Assembly: GCA_031259205.1 (NCBI GenBank)
Contig: JAIRLS010000003.1
Location: 1-7,036, forward strand
DNA length: 7,036 bases
Direction of reading: 5' to 3'
Origin: Bacteroidales bacterium
GTDB lineage: Bacteria > Bacteroidota > Bacteroidia > Bacteroidales > UBA4181
Under the pieces are notes generated by a model, which did no database searches, was not told where the DNA came from, and worked only from the letters and a program-made list of their open reading frames with translations. Shown in pieces: positions 1-6,659 of the stretch (positions within the stretch are counted from its first letter, which is position 1; each line of letters opens with the position of its first letter). Made by a program: the position numbers and the translations under genes.

Positions 1-1142
1 TAAAACTTGATCTGGTCATATCCTCCGCCCGTTGGCATGGGATTGCTGGTGTTCACGGCCGTGAAGCCGGGGAAGCCAATCGTTTCCGCCATGCGCGGGT
101 CGCGGTTCTTAAAGATTTCGCCGAATGTCTTTGTTGCGTATCCCACCGTTGTGGTGAACGGTGTACCGTCTTTCATCAGATAAGTCTCAACTAATGCGCG
201 GCTCAGTCCGTAATCGTTGCCCTTGACGCGGTCGGCGCCGTTATTTCTCTTCGGGGACAGAAAATCGCTCCATTGAATGACTTCGGAATTGCCTGACAGG
301 TTCTGCGACTGGAACAGGGCGCGATATGCCGTAGAGACATAGATGCCGCCGTCCGCTGCAAATTCTTCTGCCGGAACGCCCTCCGTACTGATGGAGAACA
401 GACCGCTGTTTATAATTTCTTCGCTTGCCGACAGGGAGCGTTGCAGGAAGCCGTTGGCCGAAGCAGCCAGACCCAGTTCGGAATGATACTTGCGATAAGT
501 CCCTTCGTACAGGCAGAAGCGCGACAGCAAAGCCAGCACACTGTATTTATGGATGCGGGTTTTATTCCCCATCGCCTCGCCGACGTTTGCCGCCGCAAAT
601 TCCAGGTCTTCCATAATTTTGTCGACCACAAATTCGCGCGGATCGGCGACTCTGTATACATCGGGGTCGTCGCTGCCTAACGCCTTGTCTGTCCAGGGGA
701 CGTTGGAATAGAGTTGCACCTTCCGGATGTAGAAAAACGCCCTCATGTATCGTGCGATGCCGATACAATTATTGATTTCCGTTTCGTTGCCGGTGGCTTT
801 TCCCGCGTTTTGGAGGAAGAAATTCACGCTGCGCAGGCTGCCCCAGTTATCCCATCCGGTGGCGGTCTCAGCCGAGAGTTGTCCGTACAGCATCTGCCAC
901 GTATCGCCCATAGACGTTTTGAAAGTGACGTCGTCCGATTCATCGTCGTTGTAAGAGCCTACCGCCATCAGATGGCTGTCGTCGTACAGGCCGTAAATAT
1001 ACGTTTGCAGGTCGGTTACGTTGTTGAAAAAACCGCCTTCCGTAATGCTCGTTTTCGGGAATCTTTCCATAAACCCGTCGTTACATGACGTAAGCAGCGC
1101 AATGGCCCCGAATAATCCTATGATATATGATATCTTTTTCAT
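1..1142 (-). CDS. SusD/RagB-like outer-membrane glycan-binding lipoprotein, 3' end outside window
   Basis: I translated this frame by hand from the ATG at 1142-1140 to the window edge and it stays open for 380 codons; SusD proteins are usually about 500-600 residues, so roughly a third is missing. Residues 1-20 form a lipoprotein signal ending in the lipobox LLTSC, with Cys20 as the lipidation site, followed by N-D. Family hallmarks are visible: the FFNNVTDLQTYIYGLYD segment near 38-54, RYMRAFFYIRKVQLYSNVPW at 131-150, an alanine/leucine-rich TPR-like helix with LALLSRFCLYEG at 203-214, and NRDPRM at 346-351, matching the conserved RDPR of the family. In known pairs SusD is the surface lid on the SusC barrel and captures the ligand. 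The gene follows susC by 19 bp, so it is co-transcribed. No lesion is seen in the visible part, unlike its partner. The glycan bound cannot be inferred. Confidence 0.93.
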   Translation of the reverse strand, partial: MKKISYIIGLFGAIALLTSCNDGFMERFPKTSITEGGFFNNVTDLQTYIYGLYDDSHLMAVGSYNDDESDDVTFKTSMGDTWQMLYGQLSAETATGWDNWGSLRSVNFFLQNAGKATGNETEINNCIGIARYMRAFFYIRKVQLYSNVPWTDKALGSDDPDVYRVADPREFVVDKIMEDLEFAAANVGEAMGNKTRIHKYSVLALLSRFCLYEGTYRKYHSELGLAASANGFLQRSLSASEEIINSGLFSISTEGVPAEEFAADGGIYVSTAYRALFQSQNLSGNSEVIQWSDFLSPKRNNGADRVKGNDYGLSRALVETYLMKDGTPFTTTVGYATKTFGEIFKNRDPRMAETIGFPGFTAVNTSNPMPTGGGYDQIKF

Positions 1143-1161
1143 CTTATGATCGTTTTAGTTG

Positions 1162-3516
1162 TTATAAAGTTAAGTTTAAACCGAAAGAATATACTTTTTG
1201 CTGGGGATATTCAGCGCCCCGGTACAGTCCGTTCAGTATTTCCGGGTCAACGCCGGCGGCCTGAATATGAGAAATGGTAAACAGGTTTTCGCCATTGAAG
1301 AACAGGCGGAGGCCGCCAATCTTCCATTTGTTCGTTATCCGGGTCGGAATCGTGTAGCCGATATTCAGCGTTTTCAGCCTCAGATAGGAAGCATCCTGCA
1401 AATAGCGTGTCTGCGGAGTAGCCAGTTCGTCTTTTGTTCCGGTCACGCTGTATTCTTCGGCGATGATACTTTTCATCCGGGGGAAGAAGGCATCCTGGCT
1501 CGGGTTCTCTTCCGTCCAGCGGTCATAGTTTTTATGTACAGGCGCGGTCCATGGCTCGGCGTAAACGCCCCAGAACGTATTTGTCTTCGCATTTGGATAC
1601 CAGTCACGTTTGCCGATGCCCTGGAAGAAGAGCGACAGGTCGAAGCCTTTCCATGCAGCGTCTGCCAGGATGGAATAAGGCAGGCGGGCGCTGCTGTTGC
1701 CGATGATTTTGCGGTCGCCCGGGTCGTCGACCGTATTGTTCCCGTAGGTAACGGCGCCGTCTCCGTTTATATCCGCAAATTTCAAGTCGCCCACATAAAA
1801 CAGGTATCTTGTATCATTGGAGCCGACCGCTGTCTGGTCTACTTTCAGTTTGTTGTTCGCGACGTCCGTAAAATCGTCTTCCGTCAGATATCCGAGCGTG
1901 GTCAAGCCCCAGATTTCGCCGATTTCTTTTCCCTCGTAATGGTTGGGCGATCCGTTGAAATCGTCGGGGAGAAGGCGGTTCGAGTCATATTTGGTGATCC
2001 ATGCACGGCTGTCGGCAAGCATAAAGCGGAGGCCCCATGCAAACGGAGCATTGCCGGCGCTGAATACGTCCCGGTAGCCGACGGTCAGTTCCCAGCCTTT
2101 GGTTTTCAGGTCGGCAGCGTTGGTGCTCGGAGCGCCTGCGCCGTAGAAAGCCGGCAACTGTTTGAGTTGCGTCAGCATGCCTTCCGTGTAGCGGGTATAA
2201 ATATCAAACGAAAGGTCGAATTTATTCCCGAAGAGCGAAAGGTCGACGCCGCCGTTCACCGTGCGGACTCTTTCCCAGGTCAAGTCTCCGGCGACTGTAC
2301 CGGGTTGAGTAACCTTCAGCGGCTGCGCTCCGTCGATCACATTCCCCATAGTTCCGGAGCCCATGCCTGCGACATAAGGATAATAACTTCCTAACGCCTG
2401 ATTGCCCAGTGCCCCGTAAGAGCCGCGGAATTTCAACTGATCAATTTTCAGACTTTTCATCAGTTCTTCCGTGAAACTTTCTCTTGAAATAACCCAGCCC
2501 AGCGAACCGGAGGGGAAAAAACCGAAACGGTCTTTTTTGGGAAAACGGGAAGAGCCGTCGTACCGTCCGCTAAATTCGGCAATATACCTGTTGTCGAAAA
2601 TATAGTTCAAGCGGTAGAAAGCGCTGCGCAAAGCAAGTTCGTTTATGCTTTGTTCGACATAATCTTCGCCGGTAGCCAGCTGGATGGTAGGCAAACCTGC
2701 GCTGATAAGCCCCTCTTTCCGTGCAGTCGTAGATTTAAGGTAGAGTTCTTCCTGATTGAATCCGACAACGGCGTTTACAAAATGCTTTTCGGCAAACGTT
2801 TTATTAAAGTCGGTGTAGACGTTGTACACCGTGTAATTATTCAGTTTGCTGACGGTTTGGGCGGAGCTGACGTTGCTTCTCGTATAGGTAATATTCCCCG
2901 GCATGTCACTGTATGCGACGGGGATCGTCGCTTTATCGATGCTGTTGTAGTATCTGCGATAGTTCGCGTCGGCTTTAATGCTCCACACGTCTTTCAGCAG
3001 GTCGATTTTCGTATTGAGCGTCACCTGCGTTTCATAGACATTGTCTTCCGCATCGCCGCCGTTTTCCAAGGTTCCAAGCGTTTCCGCCAGTCCGCTGGGC
3101 AACGTTCCGTCGGGATGCGCATAAGCGGGTGTGTTGCAGTCCATTCCGACGACTGTGGAGTAGAGCGAGCTGCCCCCCGTTTCGTCCAGTATGGAGGGAT
3201 ACTTGTAGTTTGAATTTACGAAAGAGATGTTTGTGCCTACATTCCACCATCTCGTCAGGTTATAATCGCCAATGGCGCGAATGTTGTAACGCTTCAACCC
3301 GTTTTCGTATTCGACAAGTCCGTTTTGCTGGTAGAAAGCGGCGCTAACCATGTATGAACCTTTTTCGTTTTTTTGCGCAATGCGGGCATTCGCGTTGTAA
3401 GTGGGGGTTATTCCTTTATAAACGACGTCTACCCAGTCGGTTGATTCGTAATACCCCCATCTGTCGGGATTATAGATGCCACCCTTGTCGCTTTTGTGAG
3501 GAATAATCCTGGGCAG
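1162..3516 (-). CDS. SusC beta-barrel fragment downstream of the TAG
   Basis: This is the C-terminal two thirds of SusC in the same frame as the plug fragment. From the codon after the TAG it reads LPRIIPHKSDKGGIYNPDRW and YYESTDWVDVVYKG; the first ATG is at 3351-3349. Barrel hallmarks include FYQQNGLVEYENGLKRYN near the start of the ATG-initiated part, GRYDGSSRFPKKDRFGFFPS, GSYGALGNQ, FADINGDGAVTYGNN, DPGDRKIIGNSSARLPYSI and FFQGIGKRDWYPNAKTNTFW. The C-terminal ASYLRLKTLNIGYTIP is also present, with the end FGLNLTL. The barrel is otherwise undamaged, with no further stops over about 785 codons. That argues that the upstream lesions are recent, reversible or artefactual. It has no export signal of its own. 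Confidence 0.88.
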   Translation of the reverse strand: MPRIIPHKSDKGGIYNPDRWGYYESTDWVDVVYKGITPTYNANARIAQKNEKGSYMVSAAFYQQNGLVEYENGLKRYNIRAIGDYNLTRWWNVGTNISFVNSNYKYPSILDETGGSSLYSTVVGMDCNTPAYAHPDGTLPSGLAETLGTLENGGDAEDNVYETQVTLNTKIDLLKDVWSIKADANYRRYYNSIDKATIPVAYSDMPGNITYTRSNVSSAQTVSKLNNYTVYNVYTDFNKTFAEKHFVNAVVGFNQEELYLKSTTARKEGLISAGLPTIQLATGEDYVEQSINELALRSAFYRLNYIFDNRYIAEFSGRYDGSSRFPKKDRFGFFPSGSLGWVISRESFTEELMKSLKIDQLKFRGSYGALGNQALGSYYPYVAGMGSGTMGNVIDGAQPLKVTQPGTVAGDLTWERVRTVNGGVDLSLFGNKFDLSFDIYTRYTEGMLTQLKQLPAFYGAGAPSTNAADLKTKGWELTVGYRDVFSAGNAPFAWGLRFMLADSRAWITKYDSNRLLPDDFNGSPNHYEGKEIGEIWGLTTLGYLTEDDFTDVANNKLKVDQTAVGSNDTRYLFYVGDLKFADINGDGAVTYGNNTVDDPGDRKIIGNSSARLPYSILADAAWKGFDLSLFFQGIGKRDWYPNAKTNTFWGVYAEPWTAPVHKNYDRWTEENPSQDAFFPRMKSIIAEEYSVTGTKDELATPQTRYLQDASYLRLKTLNIGYTIPTRITNKWKIGGLRLFFNGENLFTISHIQAAGVDPEILNGLYRGAEYPQQKVYSFGLNLTL

Positions 3517-4161
3517 CTACGGGTCTGCGGCCACCTGCCTGGCATATTCCACTTCGGATTCGTTGTATACGATACGTCCGCTGCTGAGGTAATACGGATA
3601 GCAGGACAATCGCGTCAAGTCCATAAAACCGGCCACATCGGTAACGATGTCCGGCGTATTATACATTTGCCGGATGCCGTACGTCAGGTCGGCATTAATT
3701 TCCAGCTTGGCGCTTTTTGCCTTTTTCGTCGTAATCAACACTACGCCGAAAGCTGCTCGTGCACCGTAAATAGCCGACGCCGAAGCATCTCTCAACACCG
3801 AAACGTTTTCAATGTCGGCCGGATTGATACGCGAAAGTTCCGCGGACGTCACCGGTACGTTATCGACCAGGATAAACGCGCTGCCGCCATTTATTGACGT
3901 GTAACCGCGGATGTTAATATCAGGCGTATAATTTGGGCGTCCGCTCGTCATGTTAATGTTGAGGTTGGGCGCCGCTCCCTGCAGCGCAAGGTTTACATTC
4001 GCCGCCATCCTGTTTTCAAGCAATTTTCCGGATACGGAAGAGACCGAACCCGACAGGTTTGCTTTCTTTTGCGTTCCATACCCGACGACGACGACTTCCT
4101 CTAATGTCTTTACATATTCTAAAAGCCTGATTATGAGAGGTTTACCCCCCCCCCCCCCCAC
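3517..4161 (-). CDS. SusC plug-domain fragment between the G tract and the TAG
   Basis: This is the middle section of the susC gene, in the frame entered when the G tract has 14 or 17 bases. It begins with the glycine run, then KPLIIRLLEYVKTLEEVVVVGYG; the last part is the SusC-family signature that follows the carboxypeptidase-like domain. The TonB plug follows, with IRGYTSINGG, ILVDNVPV, INPADIENVSVLRDASASAI and YGARAAFGVVLITTKK, all canonical for SusC. The only possible internal start is a GTG at 4161-4159 directly on the tract. It would give a protein without a signal peptide, so independent expression is unlikely. The section ends at TAG 3517-3519, after ARQVAADP, and normal SusC sequence resumes in the same frame right after that stop. 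Confidence 0.8.
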   Translation of the reverse strand: MGGGGGKPLIIRLLEYVKTLEEVVVVGYGTQKKANLSGSVSSVSGKLLENRMAANVNLALQGAAPNLNINMTSGRPNYTPDINIRGYTSINGGSAFILVDNVPVTSAELSRINPADIENVSVLRDASASAIYGARAAFGVVLITTKKAKSAKLEINADLTYGIRQMYNTPDIVTDVAGFMDLTRLSCYPYYLSSGRIVYNESEVEYARQVAADP

Positions 4162-4693
4162 TGACGTCGGATGGTACGCTGACTTCCTGCGTAAGATATC
4201 CGATATAGGAGACTTGCAGCACGGCGTTGTCCGCTACGTTCAGCGAGAAGTTTCCGTCTGCATCGGTCACGGTTCCGTTTGTCGCCGCGCCTTTCTCGAT
4301 CACGTTCACACCGATGACAGGTTCGCCGGTTGTTGCGTCGATCACTGTACCGGTGATTGCCTTTTTTTGTGTGGGGCTGAAGCTTGGCGTCGCCGTTTTT
4401 TTGTGTACGATAATGTTATTATCTCTCATTTCAAAAGTTACATCCTGTTTCGCAAGGATTTGCTTCGCCGCTTCGGAAACAGGCTGTTTTTTCAGTTTTA
4501 CAGAAACAGTTTTCTGCGTGTCCACATCGCCGGATTCAAATACGAAAAAATAACCATAATCTTTTCTCAATATTTCCATGGCGTTCTTCACCGTCGTATT
4601 GCTTAGGTTGAGGCTTATGTTTTGGGGCCATAGCGTCAAATTAAGGCAGAATAATAACATGGTTATCCAAATAACCTTCTTTTTGTTTTTCAT
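4142..4693 (-). CDS. SusC N-terminal fragment: signal peptide, STN and carboxypeptidase-like domain
   Basis: This is the product actually readable from the susC start, 183 residues. Residues 1 to about 24 are a Sec signal peptide (KNKKK, then a hydrophobic stretch). Residues about 26-98 are an STN domain, the secretin/TonB short N-terminal domain that touches FecR-type anti-sigma factors. Residues about 112-173 are a carboxypeptidase-D regulatory-like beta-sandwich, recognisable by ITGTVIDATTGEPVIGVNV, DADGNFSLNV and VSYIGY. The frame then enters the G tract, reads five GGG glycine codons, and stops at TAA 4142-4144. If made, the product would be an exported periplasmic protein holding the complete signalling module with no plug or barrel. 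The start is chosen because it gives a proper signal peptide and lies after an AT-rich leader. Confidence 0.85.
   Translation of the reverse strand: MKNKKKVIWITMLLFCLNLTLWPQNISLNLSNTTVKNAMEILRKDYGYFFVFESGDVDTQKTVSVKLKKQPVSEAAKQILAKQDVTFEMRDNNIIVHKKTATPSFSPTQKKAITGTVIDATTGEPVIGVNVIEKGAATNGTVTDADGNFSLNVADNAVLQVSYIGYLTQEVSVPSDVSGGGGG
4145..4159 (-). repeat. 15-bp homopolymer (G15 on the coding strand) inside susC
   Basis: Fifteen consecutive C are seen on the plus strand. They encode a glycine run in the linker between the carboxypeptidase-like domain and the plug of SusC. Length decides the frame. At 15 G the reading frame hits TAA at once. At 16 or 13 G it reads V-N-L-S and then stops at TAA. 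At 14, 17 or 11 G it continues as GGT AAA CCT into the plug. Tracts this long are prone to slipped-strand mispairing in vivo and also to sequencing and assembly error. Confidence 0.95.
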
Positions 4694-4749
4694 AAGTGTT
4701 TATAATTTATTAGTAAAGTAAGATAAAAATAAATTTATTAATAAAAAGA

Positions 4750-4780
4750 TTGCCGGGAAAGCAGGTTTTTCATATATTTG
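4750..4780 (+). promoter_or_regulatory. Bacteroides-type sigma-70 promoter for the antisense RNA
   Basis: TATATTTG at 4773-4780 matches the Bacteroides -7 consensus TAnnTTTG exactly. A TTG at 4750-4752, 20 bases upstream, fits the -33 element. Its position just upstream of an otherwise unexplained plus-strand terminator supports it. Confidence 0.5.
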
Positions 4781-4786
4781 CGCCTA

Positions 4787-4862
4787 CTTTCGGGATTTCT
4801 CAAAATAAGTAACCGAAATTTTAAATCGGGAGATGTCTTGTCTTTGTCTCCCGGTTTTTTTT
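4787..4862 (+). ncRNA. predicted small antisense RNA between fecR and susC
   Basis: On the strand opposite the operon, a promoter consensus at 4750-4780 is followed by a strong rho-independent terminator ending at 4862. The transcript would start about 6-7 bases after the promoter and be about 75 nt long. No open reading frame of note lies inside it. It ends in the hairpin CGGGAGA/TCTCCCG and eight T. The location opposite the presumed susC leader resembles the DonS-type cis-encoded RNAs described in Bacteroides fragilis PULs between anti-sigma and susC genes, which repress the transporter genes. The match is in position and architecture only; no sequence comparison was possible. The 5' end is an estimate. 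Confidence 0.5.
4823..4862 (+). terminator. rho-independent terminator on the plus strand
   Basis: The arms CGGGAGA (4827-4833) and TCTCCCG (4847-4853) pair perfectly around a 13-base loop. The stem extends outward through a T-G wobble and three A-T pairs (4823-4826 with 4854-4857), and the run of eight T is at 4855-4862. Read on the minus strand the hairpin is preceded by A and not followed by a clean T run, so it is oriented for plus-strand transcripts. No plus-strand gene precedes it, which is why a small RNA is proposed. Confidence 0.7.
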
Positions 4863-4941
4863 ATTTCGATCGGATGGTTGAAGGAGGTGTTTTTAACTGC
4901 TGTTCATAATTCGTAAGTTTTAAGGGTTAATATTGATTTTT

Positions 4942-5943
4942 CTATGGGCTTAAAATGATCTCGCTGTTTTGTATGTGGTATTTCAGTTTGCCGGTTGATG
5001 CCATCGCGTCGAGAATGTCGTTTATAGACTGTTTTTTCCGGATGAAATTGCCGTAAAAACGCAACTGTTTCATTTCCGGCGTTTTCATGATGATTTTCAC
5101 GTGGTAGCTTCGTTCTAATTTTTTCACAATATCGCCGAGCAGTTCTTCGTCAAAAAAGACATAACCGTTTATCCATTCAGCCGTGTTATCCGCGTTTATT
5201 TTGGAAACGAGCATTTTGCCGTTTTTTTTATCTATAATCACTCTCCGGTCGGGATGAATACGCACGTTTTCTCCTGTATGGATGTTGTTTATCAGGATCA
5301 ATCCTTCGAGAAGGCTGATTTCGGCTTCGTTGTCGTCGCTGTAATTTCTGAAATTGAATTTCGTGCCAAGTACCCTGACGGACGTTTCCTCCGTCAACAC
5401 ATTAAAAGGCAGGCGTTCGTTTCGCGCAACCTCGAAATATCCTTCGCCGCTTAGCCTTACGTCCCGCTCTTTTATGCCGAATCCTTGCGAATAAGTGATT
5501 GTTGTTCCTGCGTTTAACCATGCGAGTGTTCCGTCCGGCAGAAACGTTTTTGTCGTTGATCCCCACGGCGCTTCAATGACAATGTCCGTCAACGCGTTTT
5601 CGAAATGCCTGTTTCCCTGTTTGAAAGAAATGTACGATACAAGGAACAGCGTAGCCACGGCGACGGCTATTTTCCATACGAGGCTTTTTACTTCAGGTTT
5701 CTTTGTTTTTCTGTCGATCGCTGTTTTCCGGTTCAGGAATCTCCCGTATGCTTTTTCAGAATCATAGCGCGACATGTCTGCCGCAAGCGAAGAAAACCAT
5801 ATATCCTGCATGGACGTTAAATAACGCCTGTTTTCCTCCGAGGCTGCAACCCAGGCATCTACTTCGTCTGTCTGTTCTGCCGTCAGGTTTCCTGAAAAAT
5901 AACCGGCAAGCAGTTCGTTGATATGTGAATATTTTTTTGCCAT
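4942..5943 (-). CDS. FecR-family anti-sigma factor (FecR domain plus DUF4974)
   Basis: This 333-residue single-pass inner-membrane protein holds the ECF sigma factor inactive in the cytoplasm and senses the STN domain of the transporter in the periplasm. Residues 1 to about 85 are the cytoplasmic anti-sigma part, with the typical opening HINELLAGYFSGNLTAEQTD and VDAWVAASEENRRYL. A transmembrane helix spans about 88-107 (VWKIAVAVATLFLVSYISF). The FecR domain runs about 121-218, shown by LPDGTLAWLNAGTTITYS, RDVRLSGEGYFEVA and VRVLGTKFNFRNY. The DUF4974 domain covers about 262-331, starting at VFFDEELLGDIVKKLERSYH. The length is normal. The start ATG 5941-5943 gives the expected N-terminus. It lies 53 bp after the sigma gene with no promoter of its own visible. 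It ends in TAG, showing that TAG is a real stop in this genome. Confidence 0.95.
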   Translation of the reverse strand: MAKKYSHINELLAGYFSGNLTAEQTDEVDAWVAASEENRRYLTSMQDIWFSSLAADMSRYDSEKAYGRFLNRKTAIDRKTKKPEVKSLVWKIAVAVATLFLVSYISFKQGNRHFENALTDIVIEAPWGSTTKTFLPDGTLAWLNAGTTITYSQGFGIKERDVRLSGEGYFEVARNERLPFNVLTEETSVRVLGTKFNFRNYSDDNEAEISLLEGLILINNIHTGENVRIHPDRRVIIDKKNGKMLVSKINADNTAEWINGYVFFDEELLGDIVKKLERSYHVKIIMKTPEMKQLRFYGNFIRKKQSINDILDAMASTGKLKYHIQNSEIILSP

Positions 5944-5996
5944 ACATTTATATAACAGTTAAAATGTAGGACAGGGTAGTGAAAAACGGAAAAAAA

Positions 5997-6560
5997 TCAC
6001 AAATGTTCCGAAAGATACTTTCGCAGTATCGCCAAAGCGTTTTTCATGTGATATTTCACCGTATTGACCGAGATATTCAAATCGGATGCAATTTCCGGAT
6101 ATGATTTCCCTTCAAAGCGGCTTTTTTCAAAAACAGCCTTACATTCTGCCGGCAGTTTGTTTACGGCTTTATTTACTTCATCCTCCATTTCTTTTTCAAT
6201 AAGGTTGGCATCCGGATATTCATCCGGATCCGGAATATCCGGACAGGACATTCCATTTTTTTTCAGGACGGAAAAAGATATTTCTTTCTTTTCGTGCTTC
6301 AGTTGAAGGTGATTGATGCACCGGTTTTTGACGGCTCGTATCAAATAGTATCTGATGGGAGAAGTGATCGTCAACATTTCCCTGTTCTCGTAAATATGCA
6401 GAATCAAATCGTCCGCAACGGACTGCGCGAGGAAATCGTCTTTCAGAAATTCGTATGCGATACGGCATAGTAAAGCATAATGGTGATCGTACAGATATTT
6501 ATATGCACGATTGTCTCCATTTTTCAACAAGTCGATTATTACTTGTTCTTTGCCATTCAT
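5997..6560 (-). CDS. ECF RNA polymerase sigma factor, Bacteroidetes PUL/FecI-like type
   Basis: The protein has 187 residues, the usual size for the Bacteroidetes sigma-70 expansion family. Region 2 lies at about 18-86, with AYKYLYDHHYALLCRIAYEF, then SPIRYYLIRAVKNRCINHLQ. Region 4 lies at about 125-182, with AVNKLPAECKAVFEKSRFEG followed by the helix-turn-helix SYPEIASDLNISVNTVKYHM. It directs core RNA polymerase to the promoter of its own operon, presumably upstream of susC, once FecR receives the ligand signal. The divergent middle (about 90-124) is an acidic linker rich in D, E and P. It is the first gene of the operon and precedes fecR, the standard order. The ATG at 6558-6560 follows an A-rich leader without a Shine-Dalgarno site and sits about 25 bp below a promoter consensus. 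Confidence 0.95.
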   Translation of the reverse strand: MNGKEQVIIDLLKNGDNRAYKYLYDHHYALLCRIAYEFLKDDFLAQSVADDLILHIYENREMLTITSPIRYYLIRAVKNRCINHLQLKHEKKEISFSVLKKNGMSCPDIPDPDEYPDANLIEKEMEDEVNKAVNKLPAECKAVFEKSRFEGKSYPEIASDLNISVNTVKYHMKNALAILRKYLSEHL

Positions 6561-6585
6561 TTTCTTTTGTATGAAAATTTTGCTC

Positions 6586-6620
6586 CAAAGATAGCTGTTT
6601 TTTTAAATATCCATTGCAAA
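6586..6620 (-). promoter_or_regulatory. promoter of the sigma-fecR transcript
   Basis: Read on the minus strand, TATCTTTG (6593 to 6586) is an exact TAnnTTTG -7 element and TTTG (6620 to 6617) is a -33 element, 23 bases apart; this spacing is slightly longer than usual. It predicts a start near 6580 and a 5' leader of about 20 nt before the sigma ATG at 6560. This would be housekeeping-sigma transcription, keeping basal amounts of sensor proteins. Confidence 0.55.
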
Positions 6621-6659
6621 TAAAACGGAGAAAAACTGTTTTAACACTCACGGCAATAA

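Larger units (their letters stand above)
1162..4693 (-). pseudogene. SusC/RagA-family TonB-dependent transporter with STN signalling domain, interrupted by a G15 frameshift and an in-frame TAG
   Basis: Taken as a whole this is one susC gene. The start is ATG 4693-4691 and the final stop is TAA at 1162-1164. Domains in order are signal peptide, STN, carboxypeptidase-D regulatory-like domain, TonB plug, and 22-strand-type beta barrel with its usual C-terminal end. Removing one base from the G tract at 4145-4159 and reading through the TAG at 3517-3519 gives about 1176 codons, the normal size for an STN-bearing SusC. The TAG would be codon 392. The frame between the TAG and the next ATG (3516 to 3352) is fully open and encodes normal SusC sequence such as YYESTDWVDVVYKG, so the second lesion is a single-codon change and not a frameshift. 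The role is import of oligosaccharide or another nutrient across the outer membrane with SusD, and ligand signalling to FecR. Whether it is a true pseudogene, a phase-variable gene in the OFF state, or a victim of sequence errors cannot be decided here. The last residue is Leu, where many outer-membrane barrels end in an aromatic residue. Confidence 0.9.
4694..4941. other. fecR-susC intergenic region (susC leader)
   Basis: This 248-bp gap holds the presumed ECF-sigma-dependent susC promoter and the susC 5' leader on the minus strand, plus the antisense RNA unit on the plus strand. I found no TAnnTTTG element on the minus strand, as expected if susC relies on the operon's own ECF sigma factor. 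The last ~60 bases before the susC ATG are extremely AT-rich, typical of strong Bacteroidetes leaders. Confidence 0.6.

Noticed and set aside
1198..2394. Long plus-strand open frame of 398 codons antisense to susC
   Set aside because: It lies wholly inside the well-supported SusC barrel sequence, and its translation shows no domain pattern. Long antisense frames are common opposite GC-richer coding DNA.
3517..3519. TAG recoded as an amino acid
   Set aside because: fecR in the same window ends in TAG exactly where the family ends, so TAG works as a stop here. Recoding would need context signals that I do not see.
4145..4159. False join of two unrelated contigs through a poly-G artefact
   Set aside because: The domains on the two sides are the consecutive parts of one SusC protein, and the summed length is normal once one base is removed. 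A length error within one true gene remains possible, but a chimera is unlikely.
4142..4161. Programmed ribosomal frameshifting on the G run as the way full-length SusC is made
   Set aside because: A slippery G run could in principle allow it, but there is no evident downstream stimulatory structure. The later TAG would still stop the product, so length variation or error is simpler.
4823..4862. Hairpin as a terminator or attenuator for the minus-strand operon between fecR and susC
   Set aside because: On the minus strand the hairpin is preceded by A and followed by a mixed A/T stretch, not a clean T run. The orientation clearly favours plus-strand termination.
4881..4889. Perfect Shine-Dalgarno-like AAGGAGGTG on the plus strand (anti-Shine-Dalgarno on the minus strand)
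   Set aside because: No start codon follows at a usable distance on the plus strand, and Bacteroidetes rarely rely on Shine-Dalgarno sites. It is probably coincidence within the susC upstream region.
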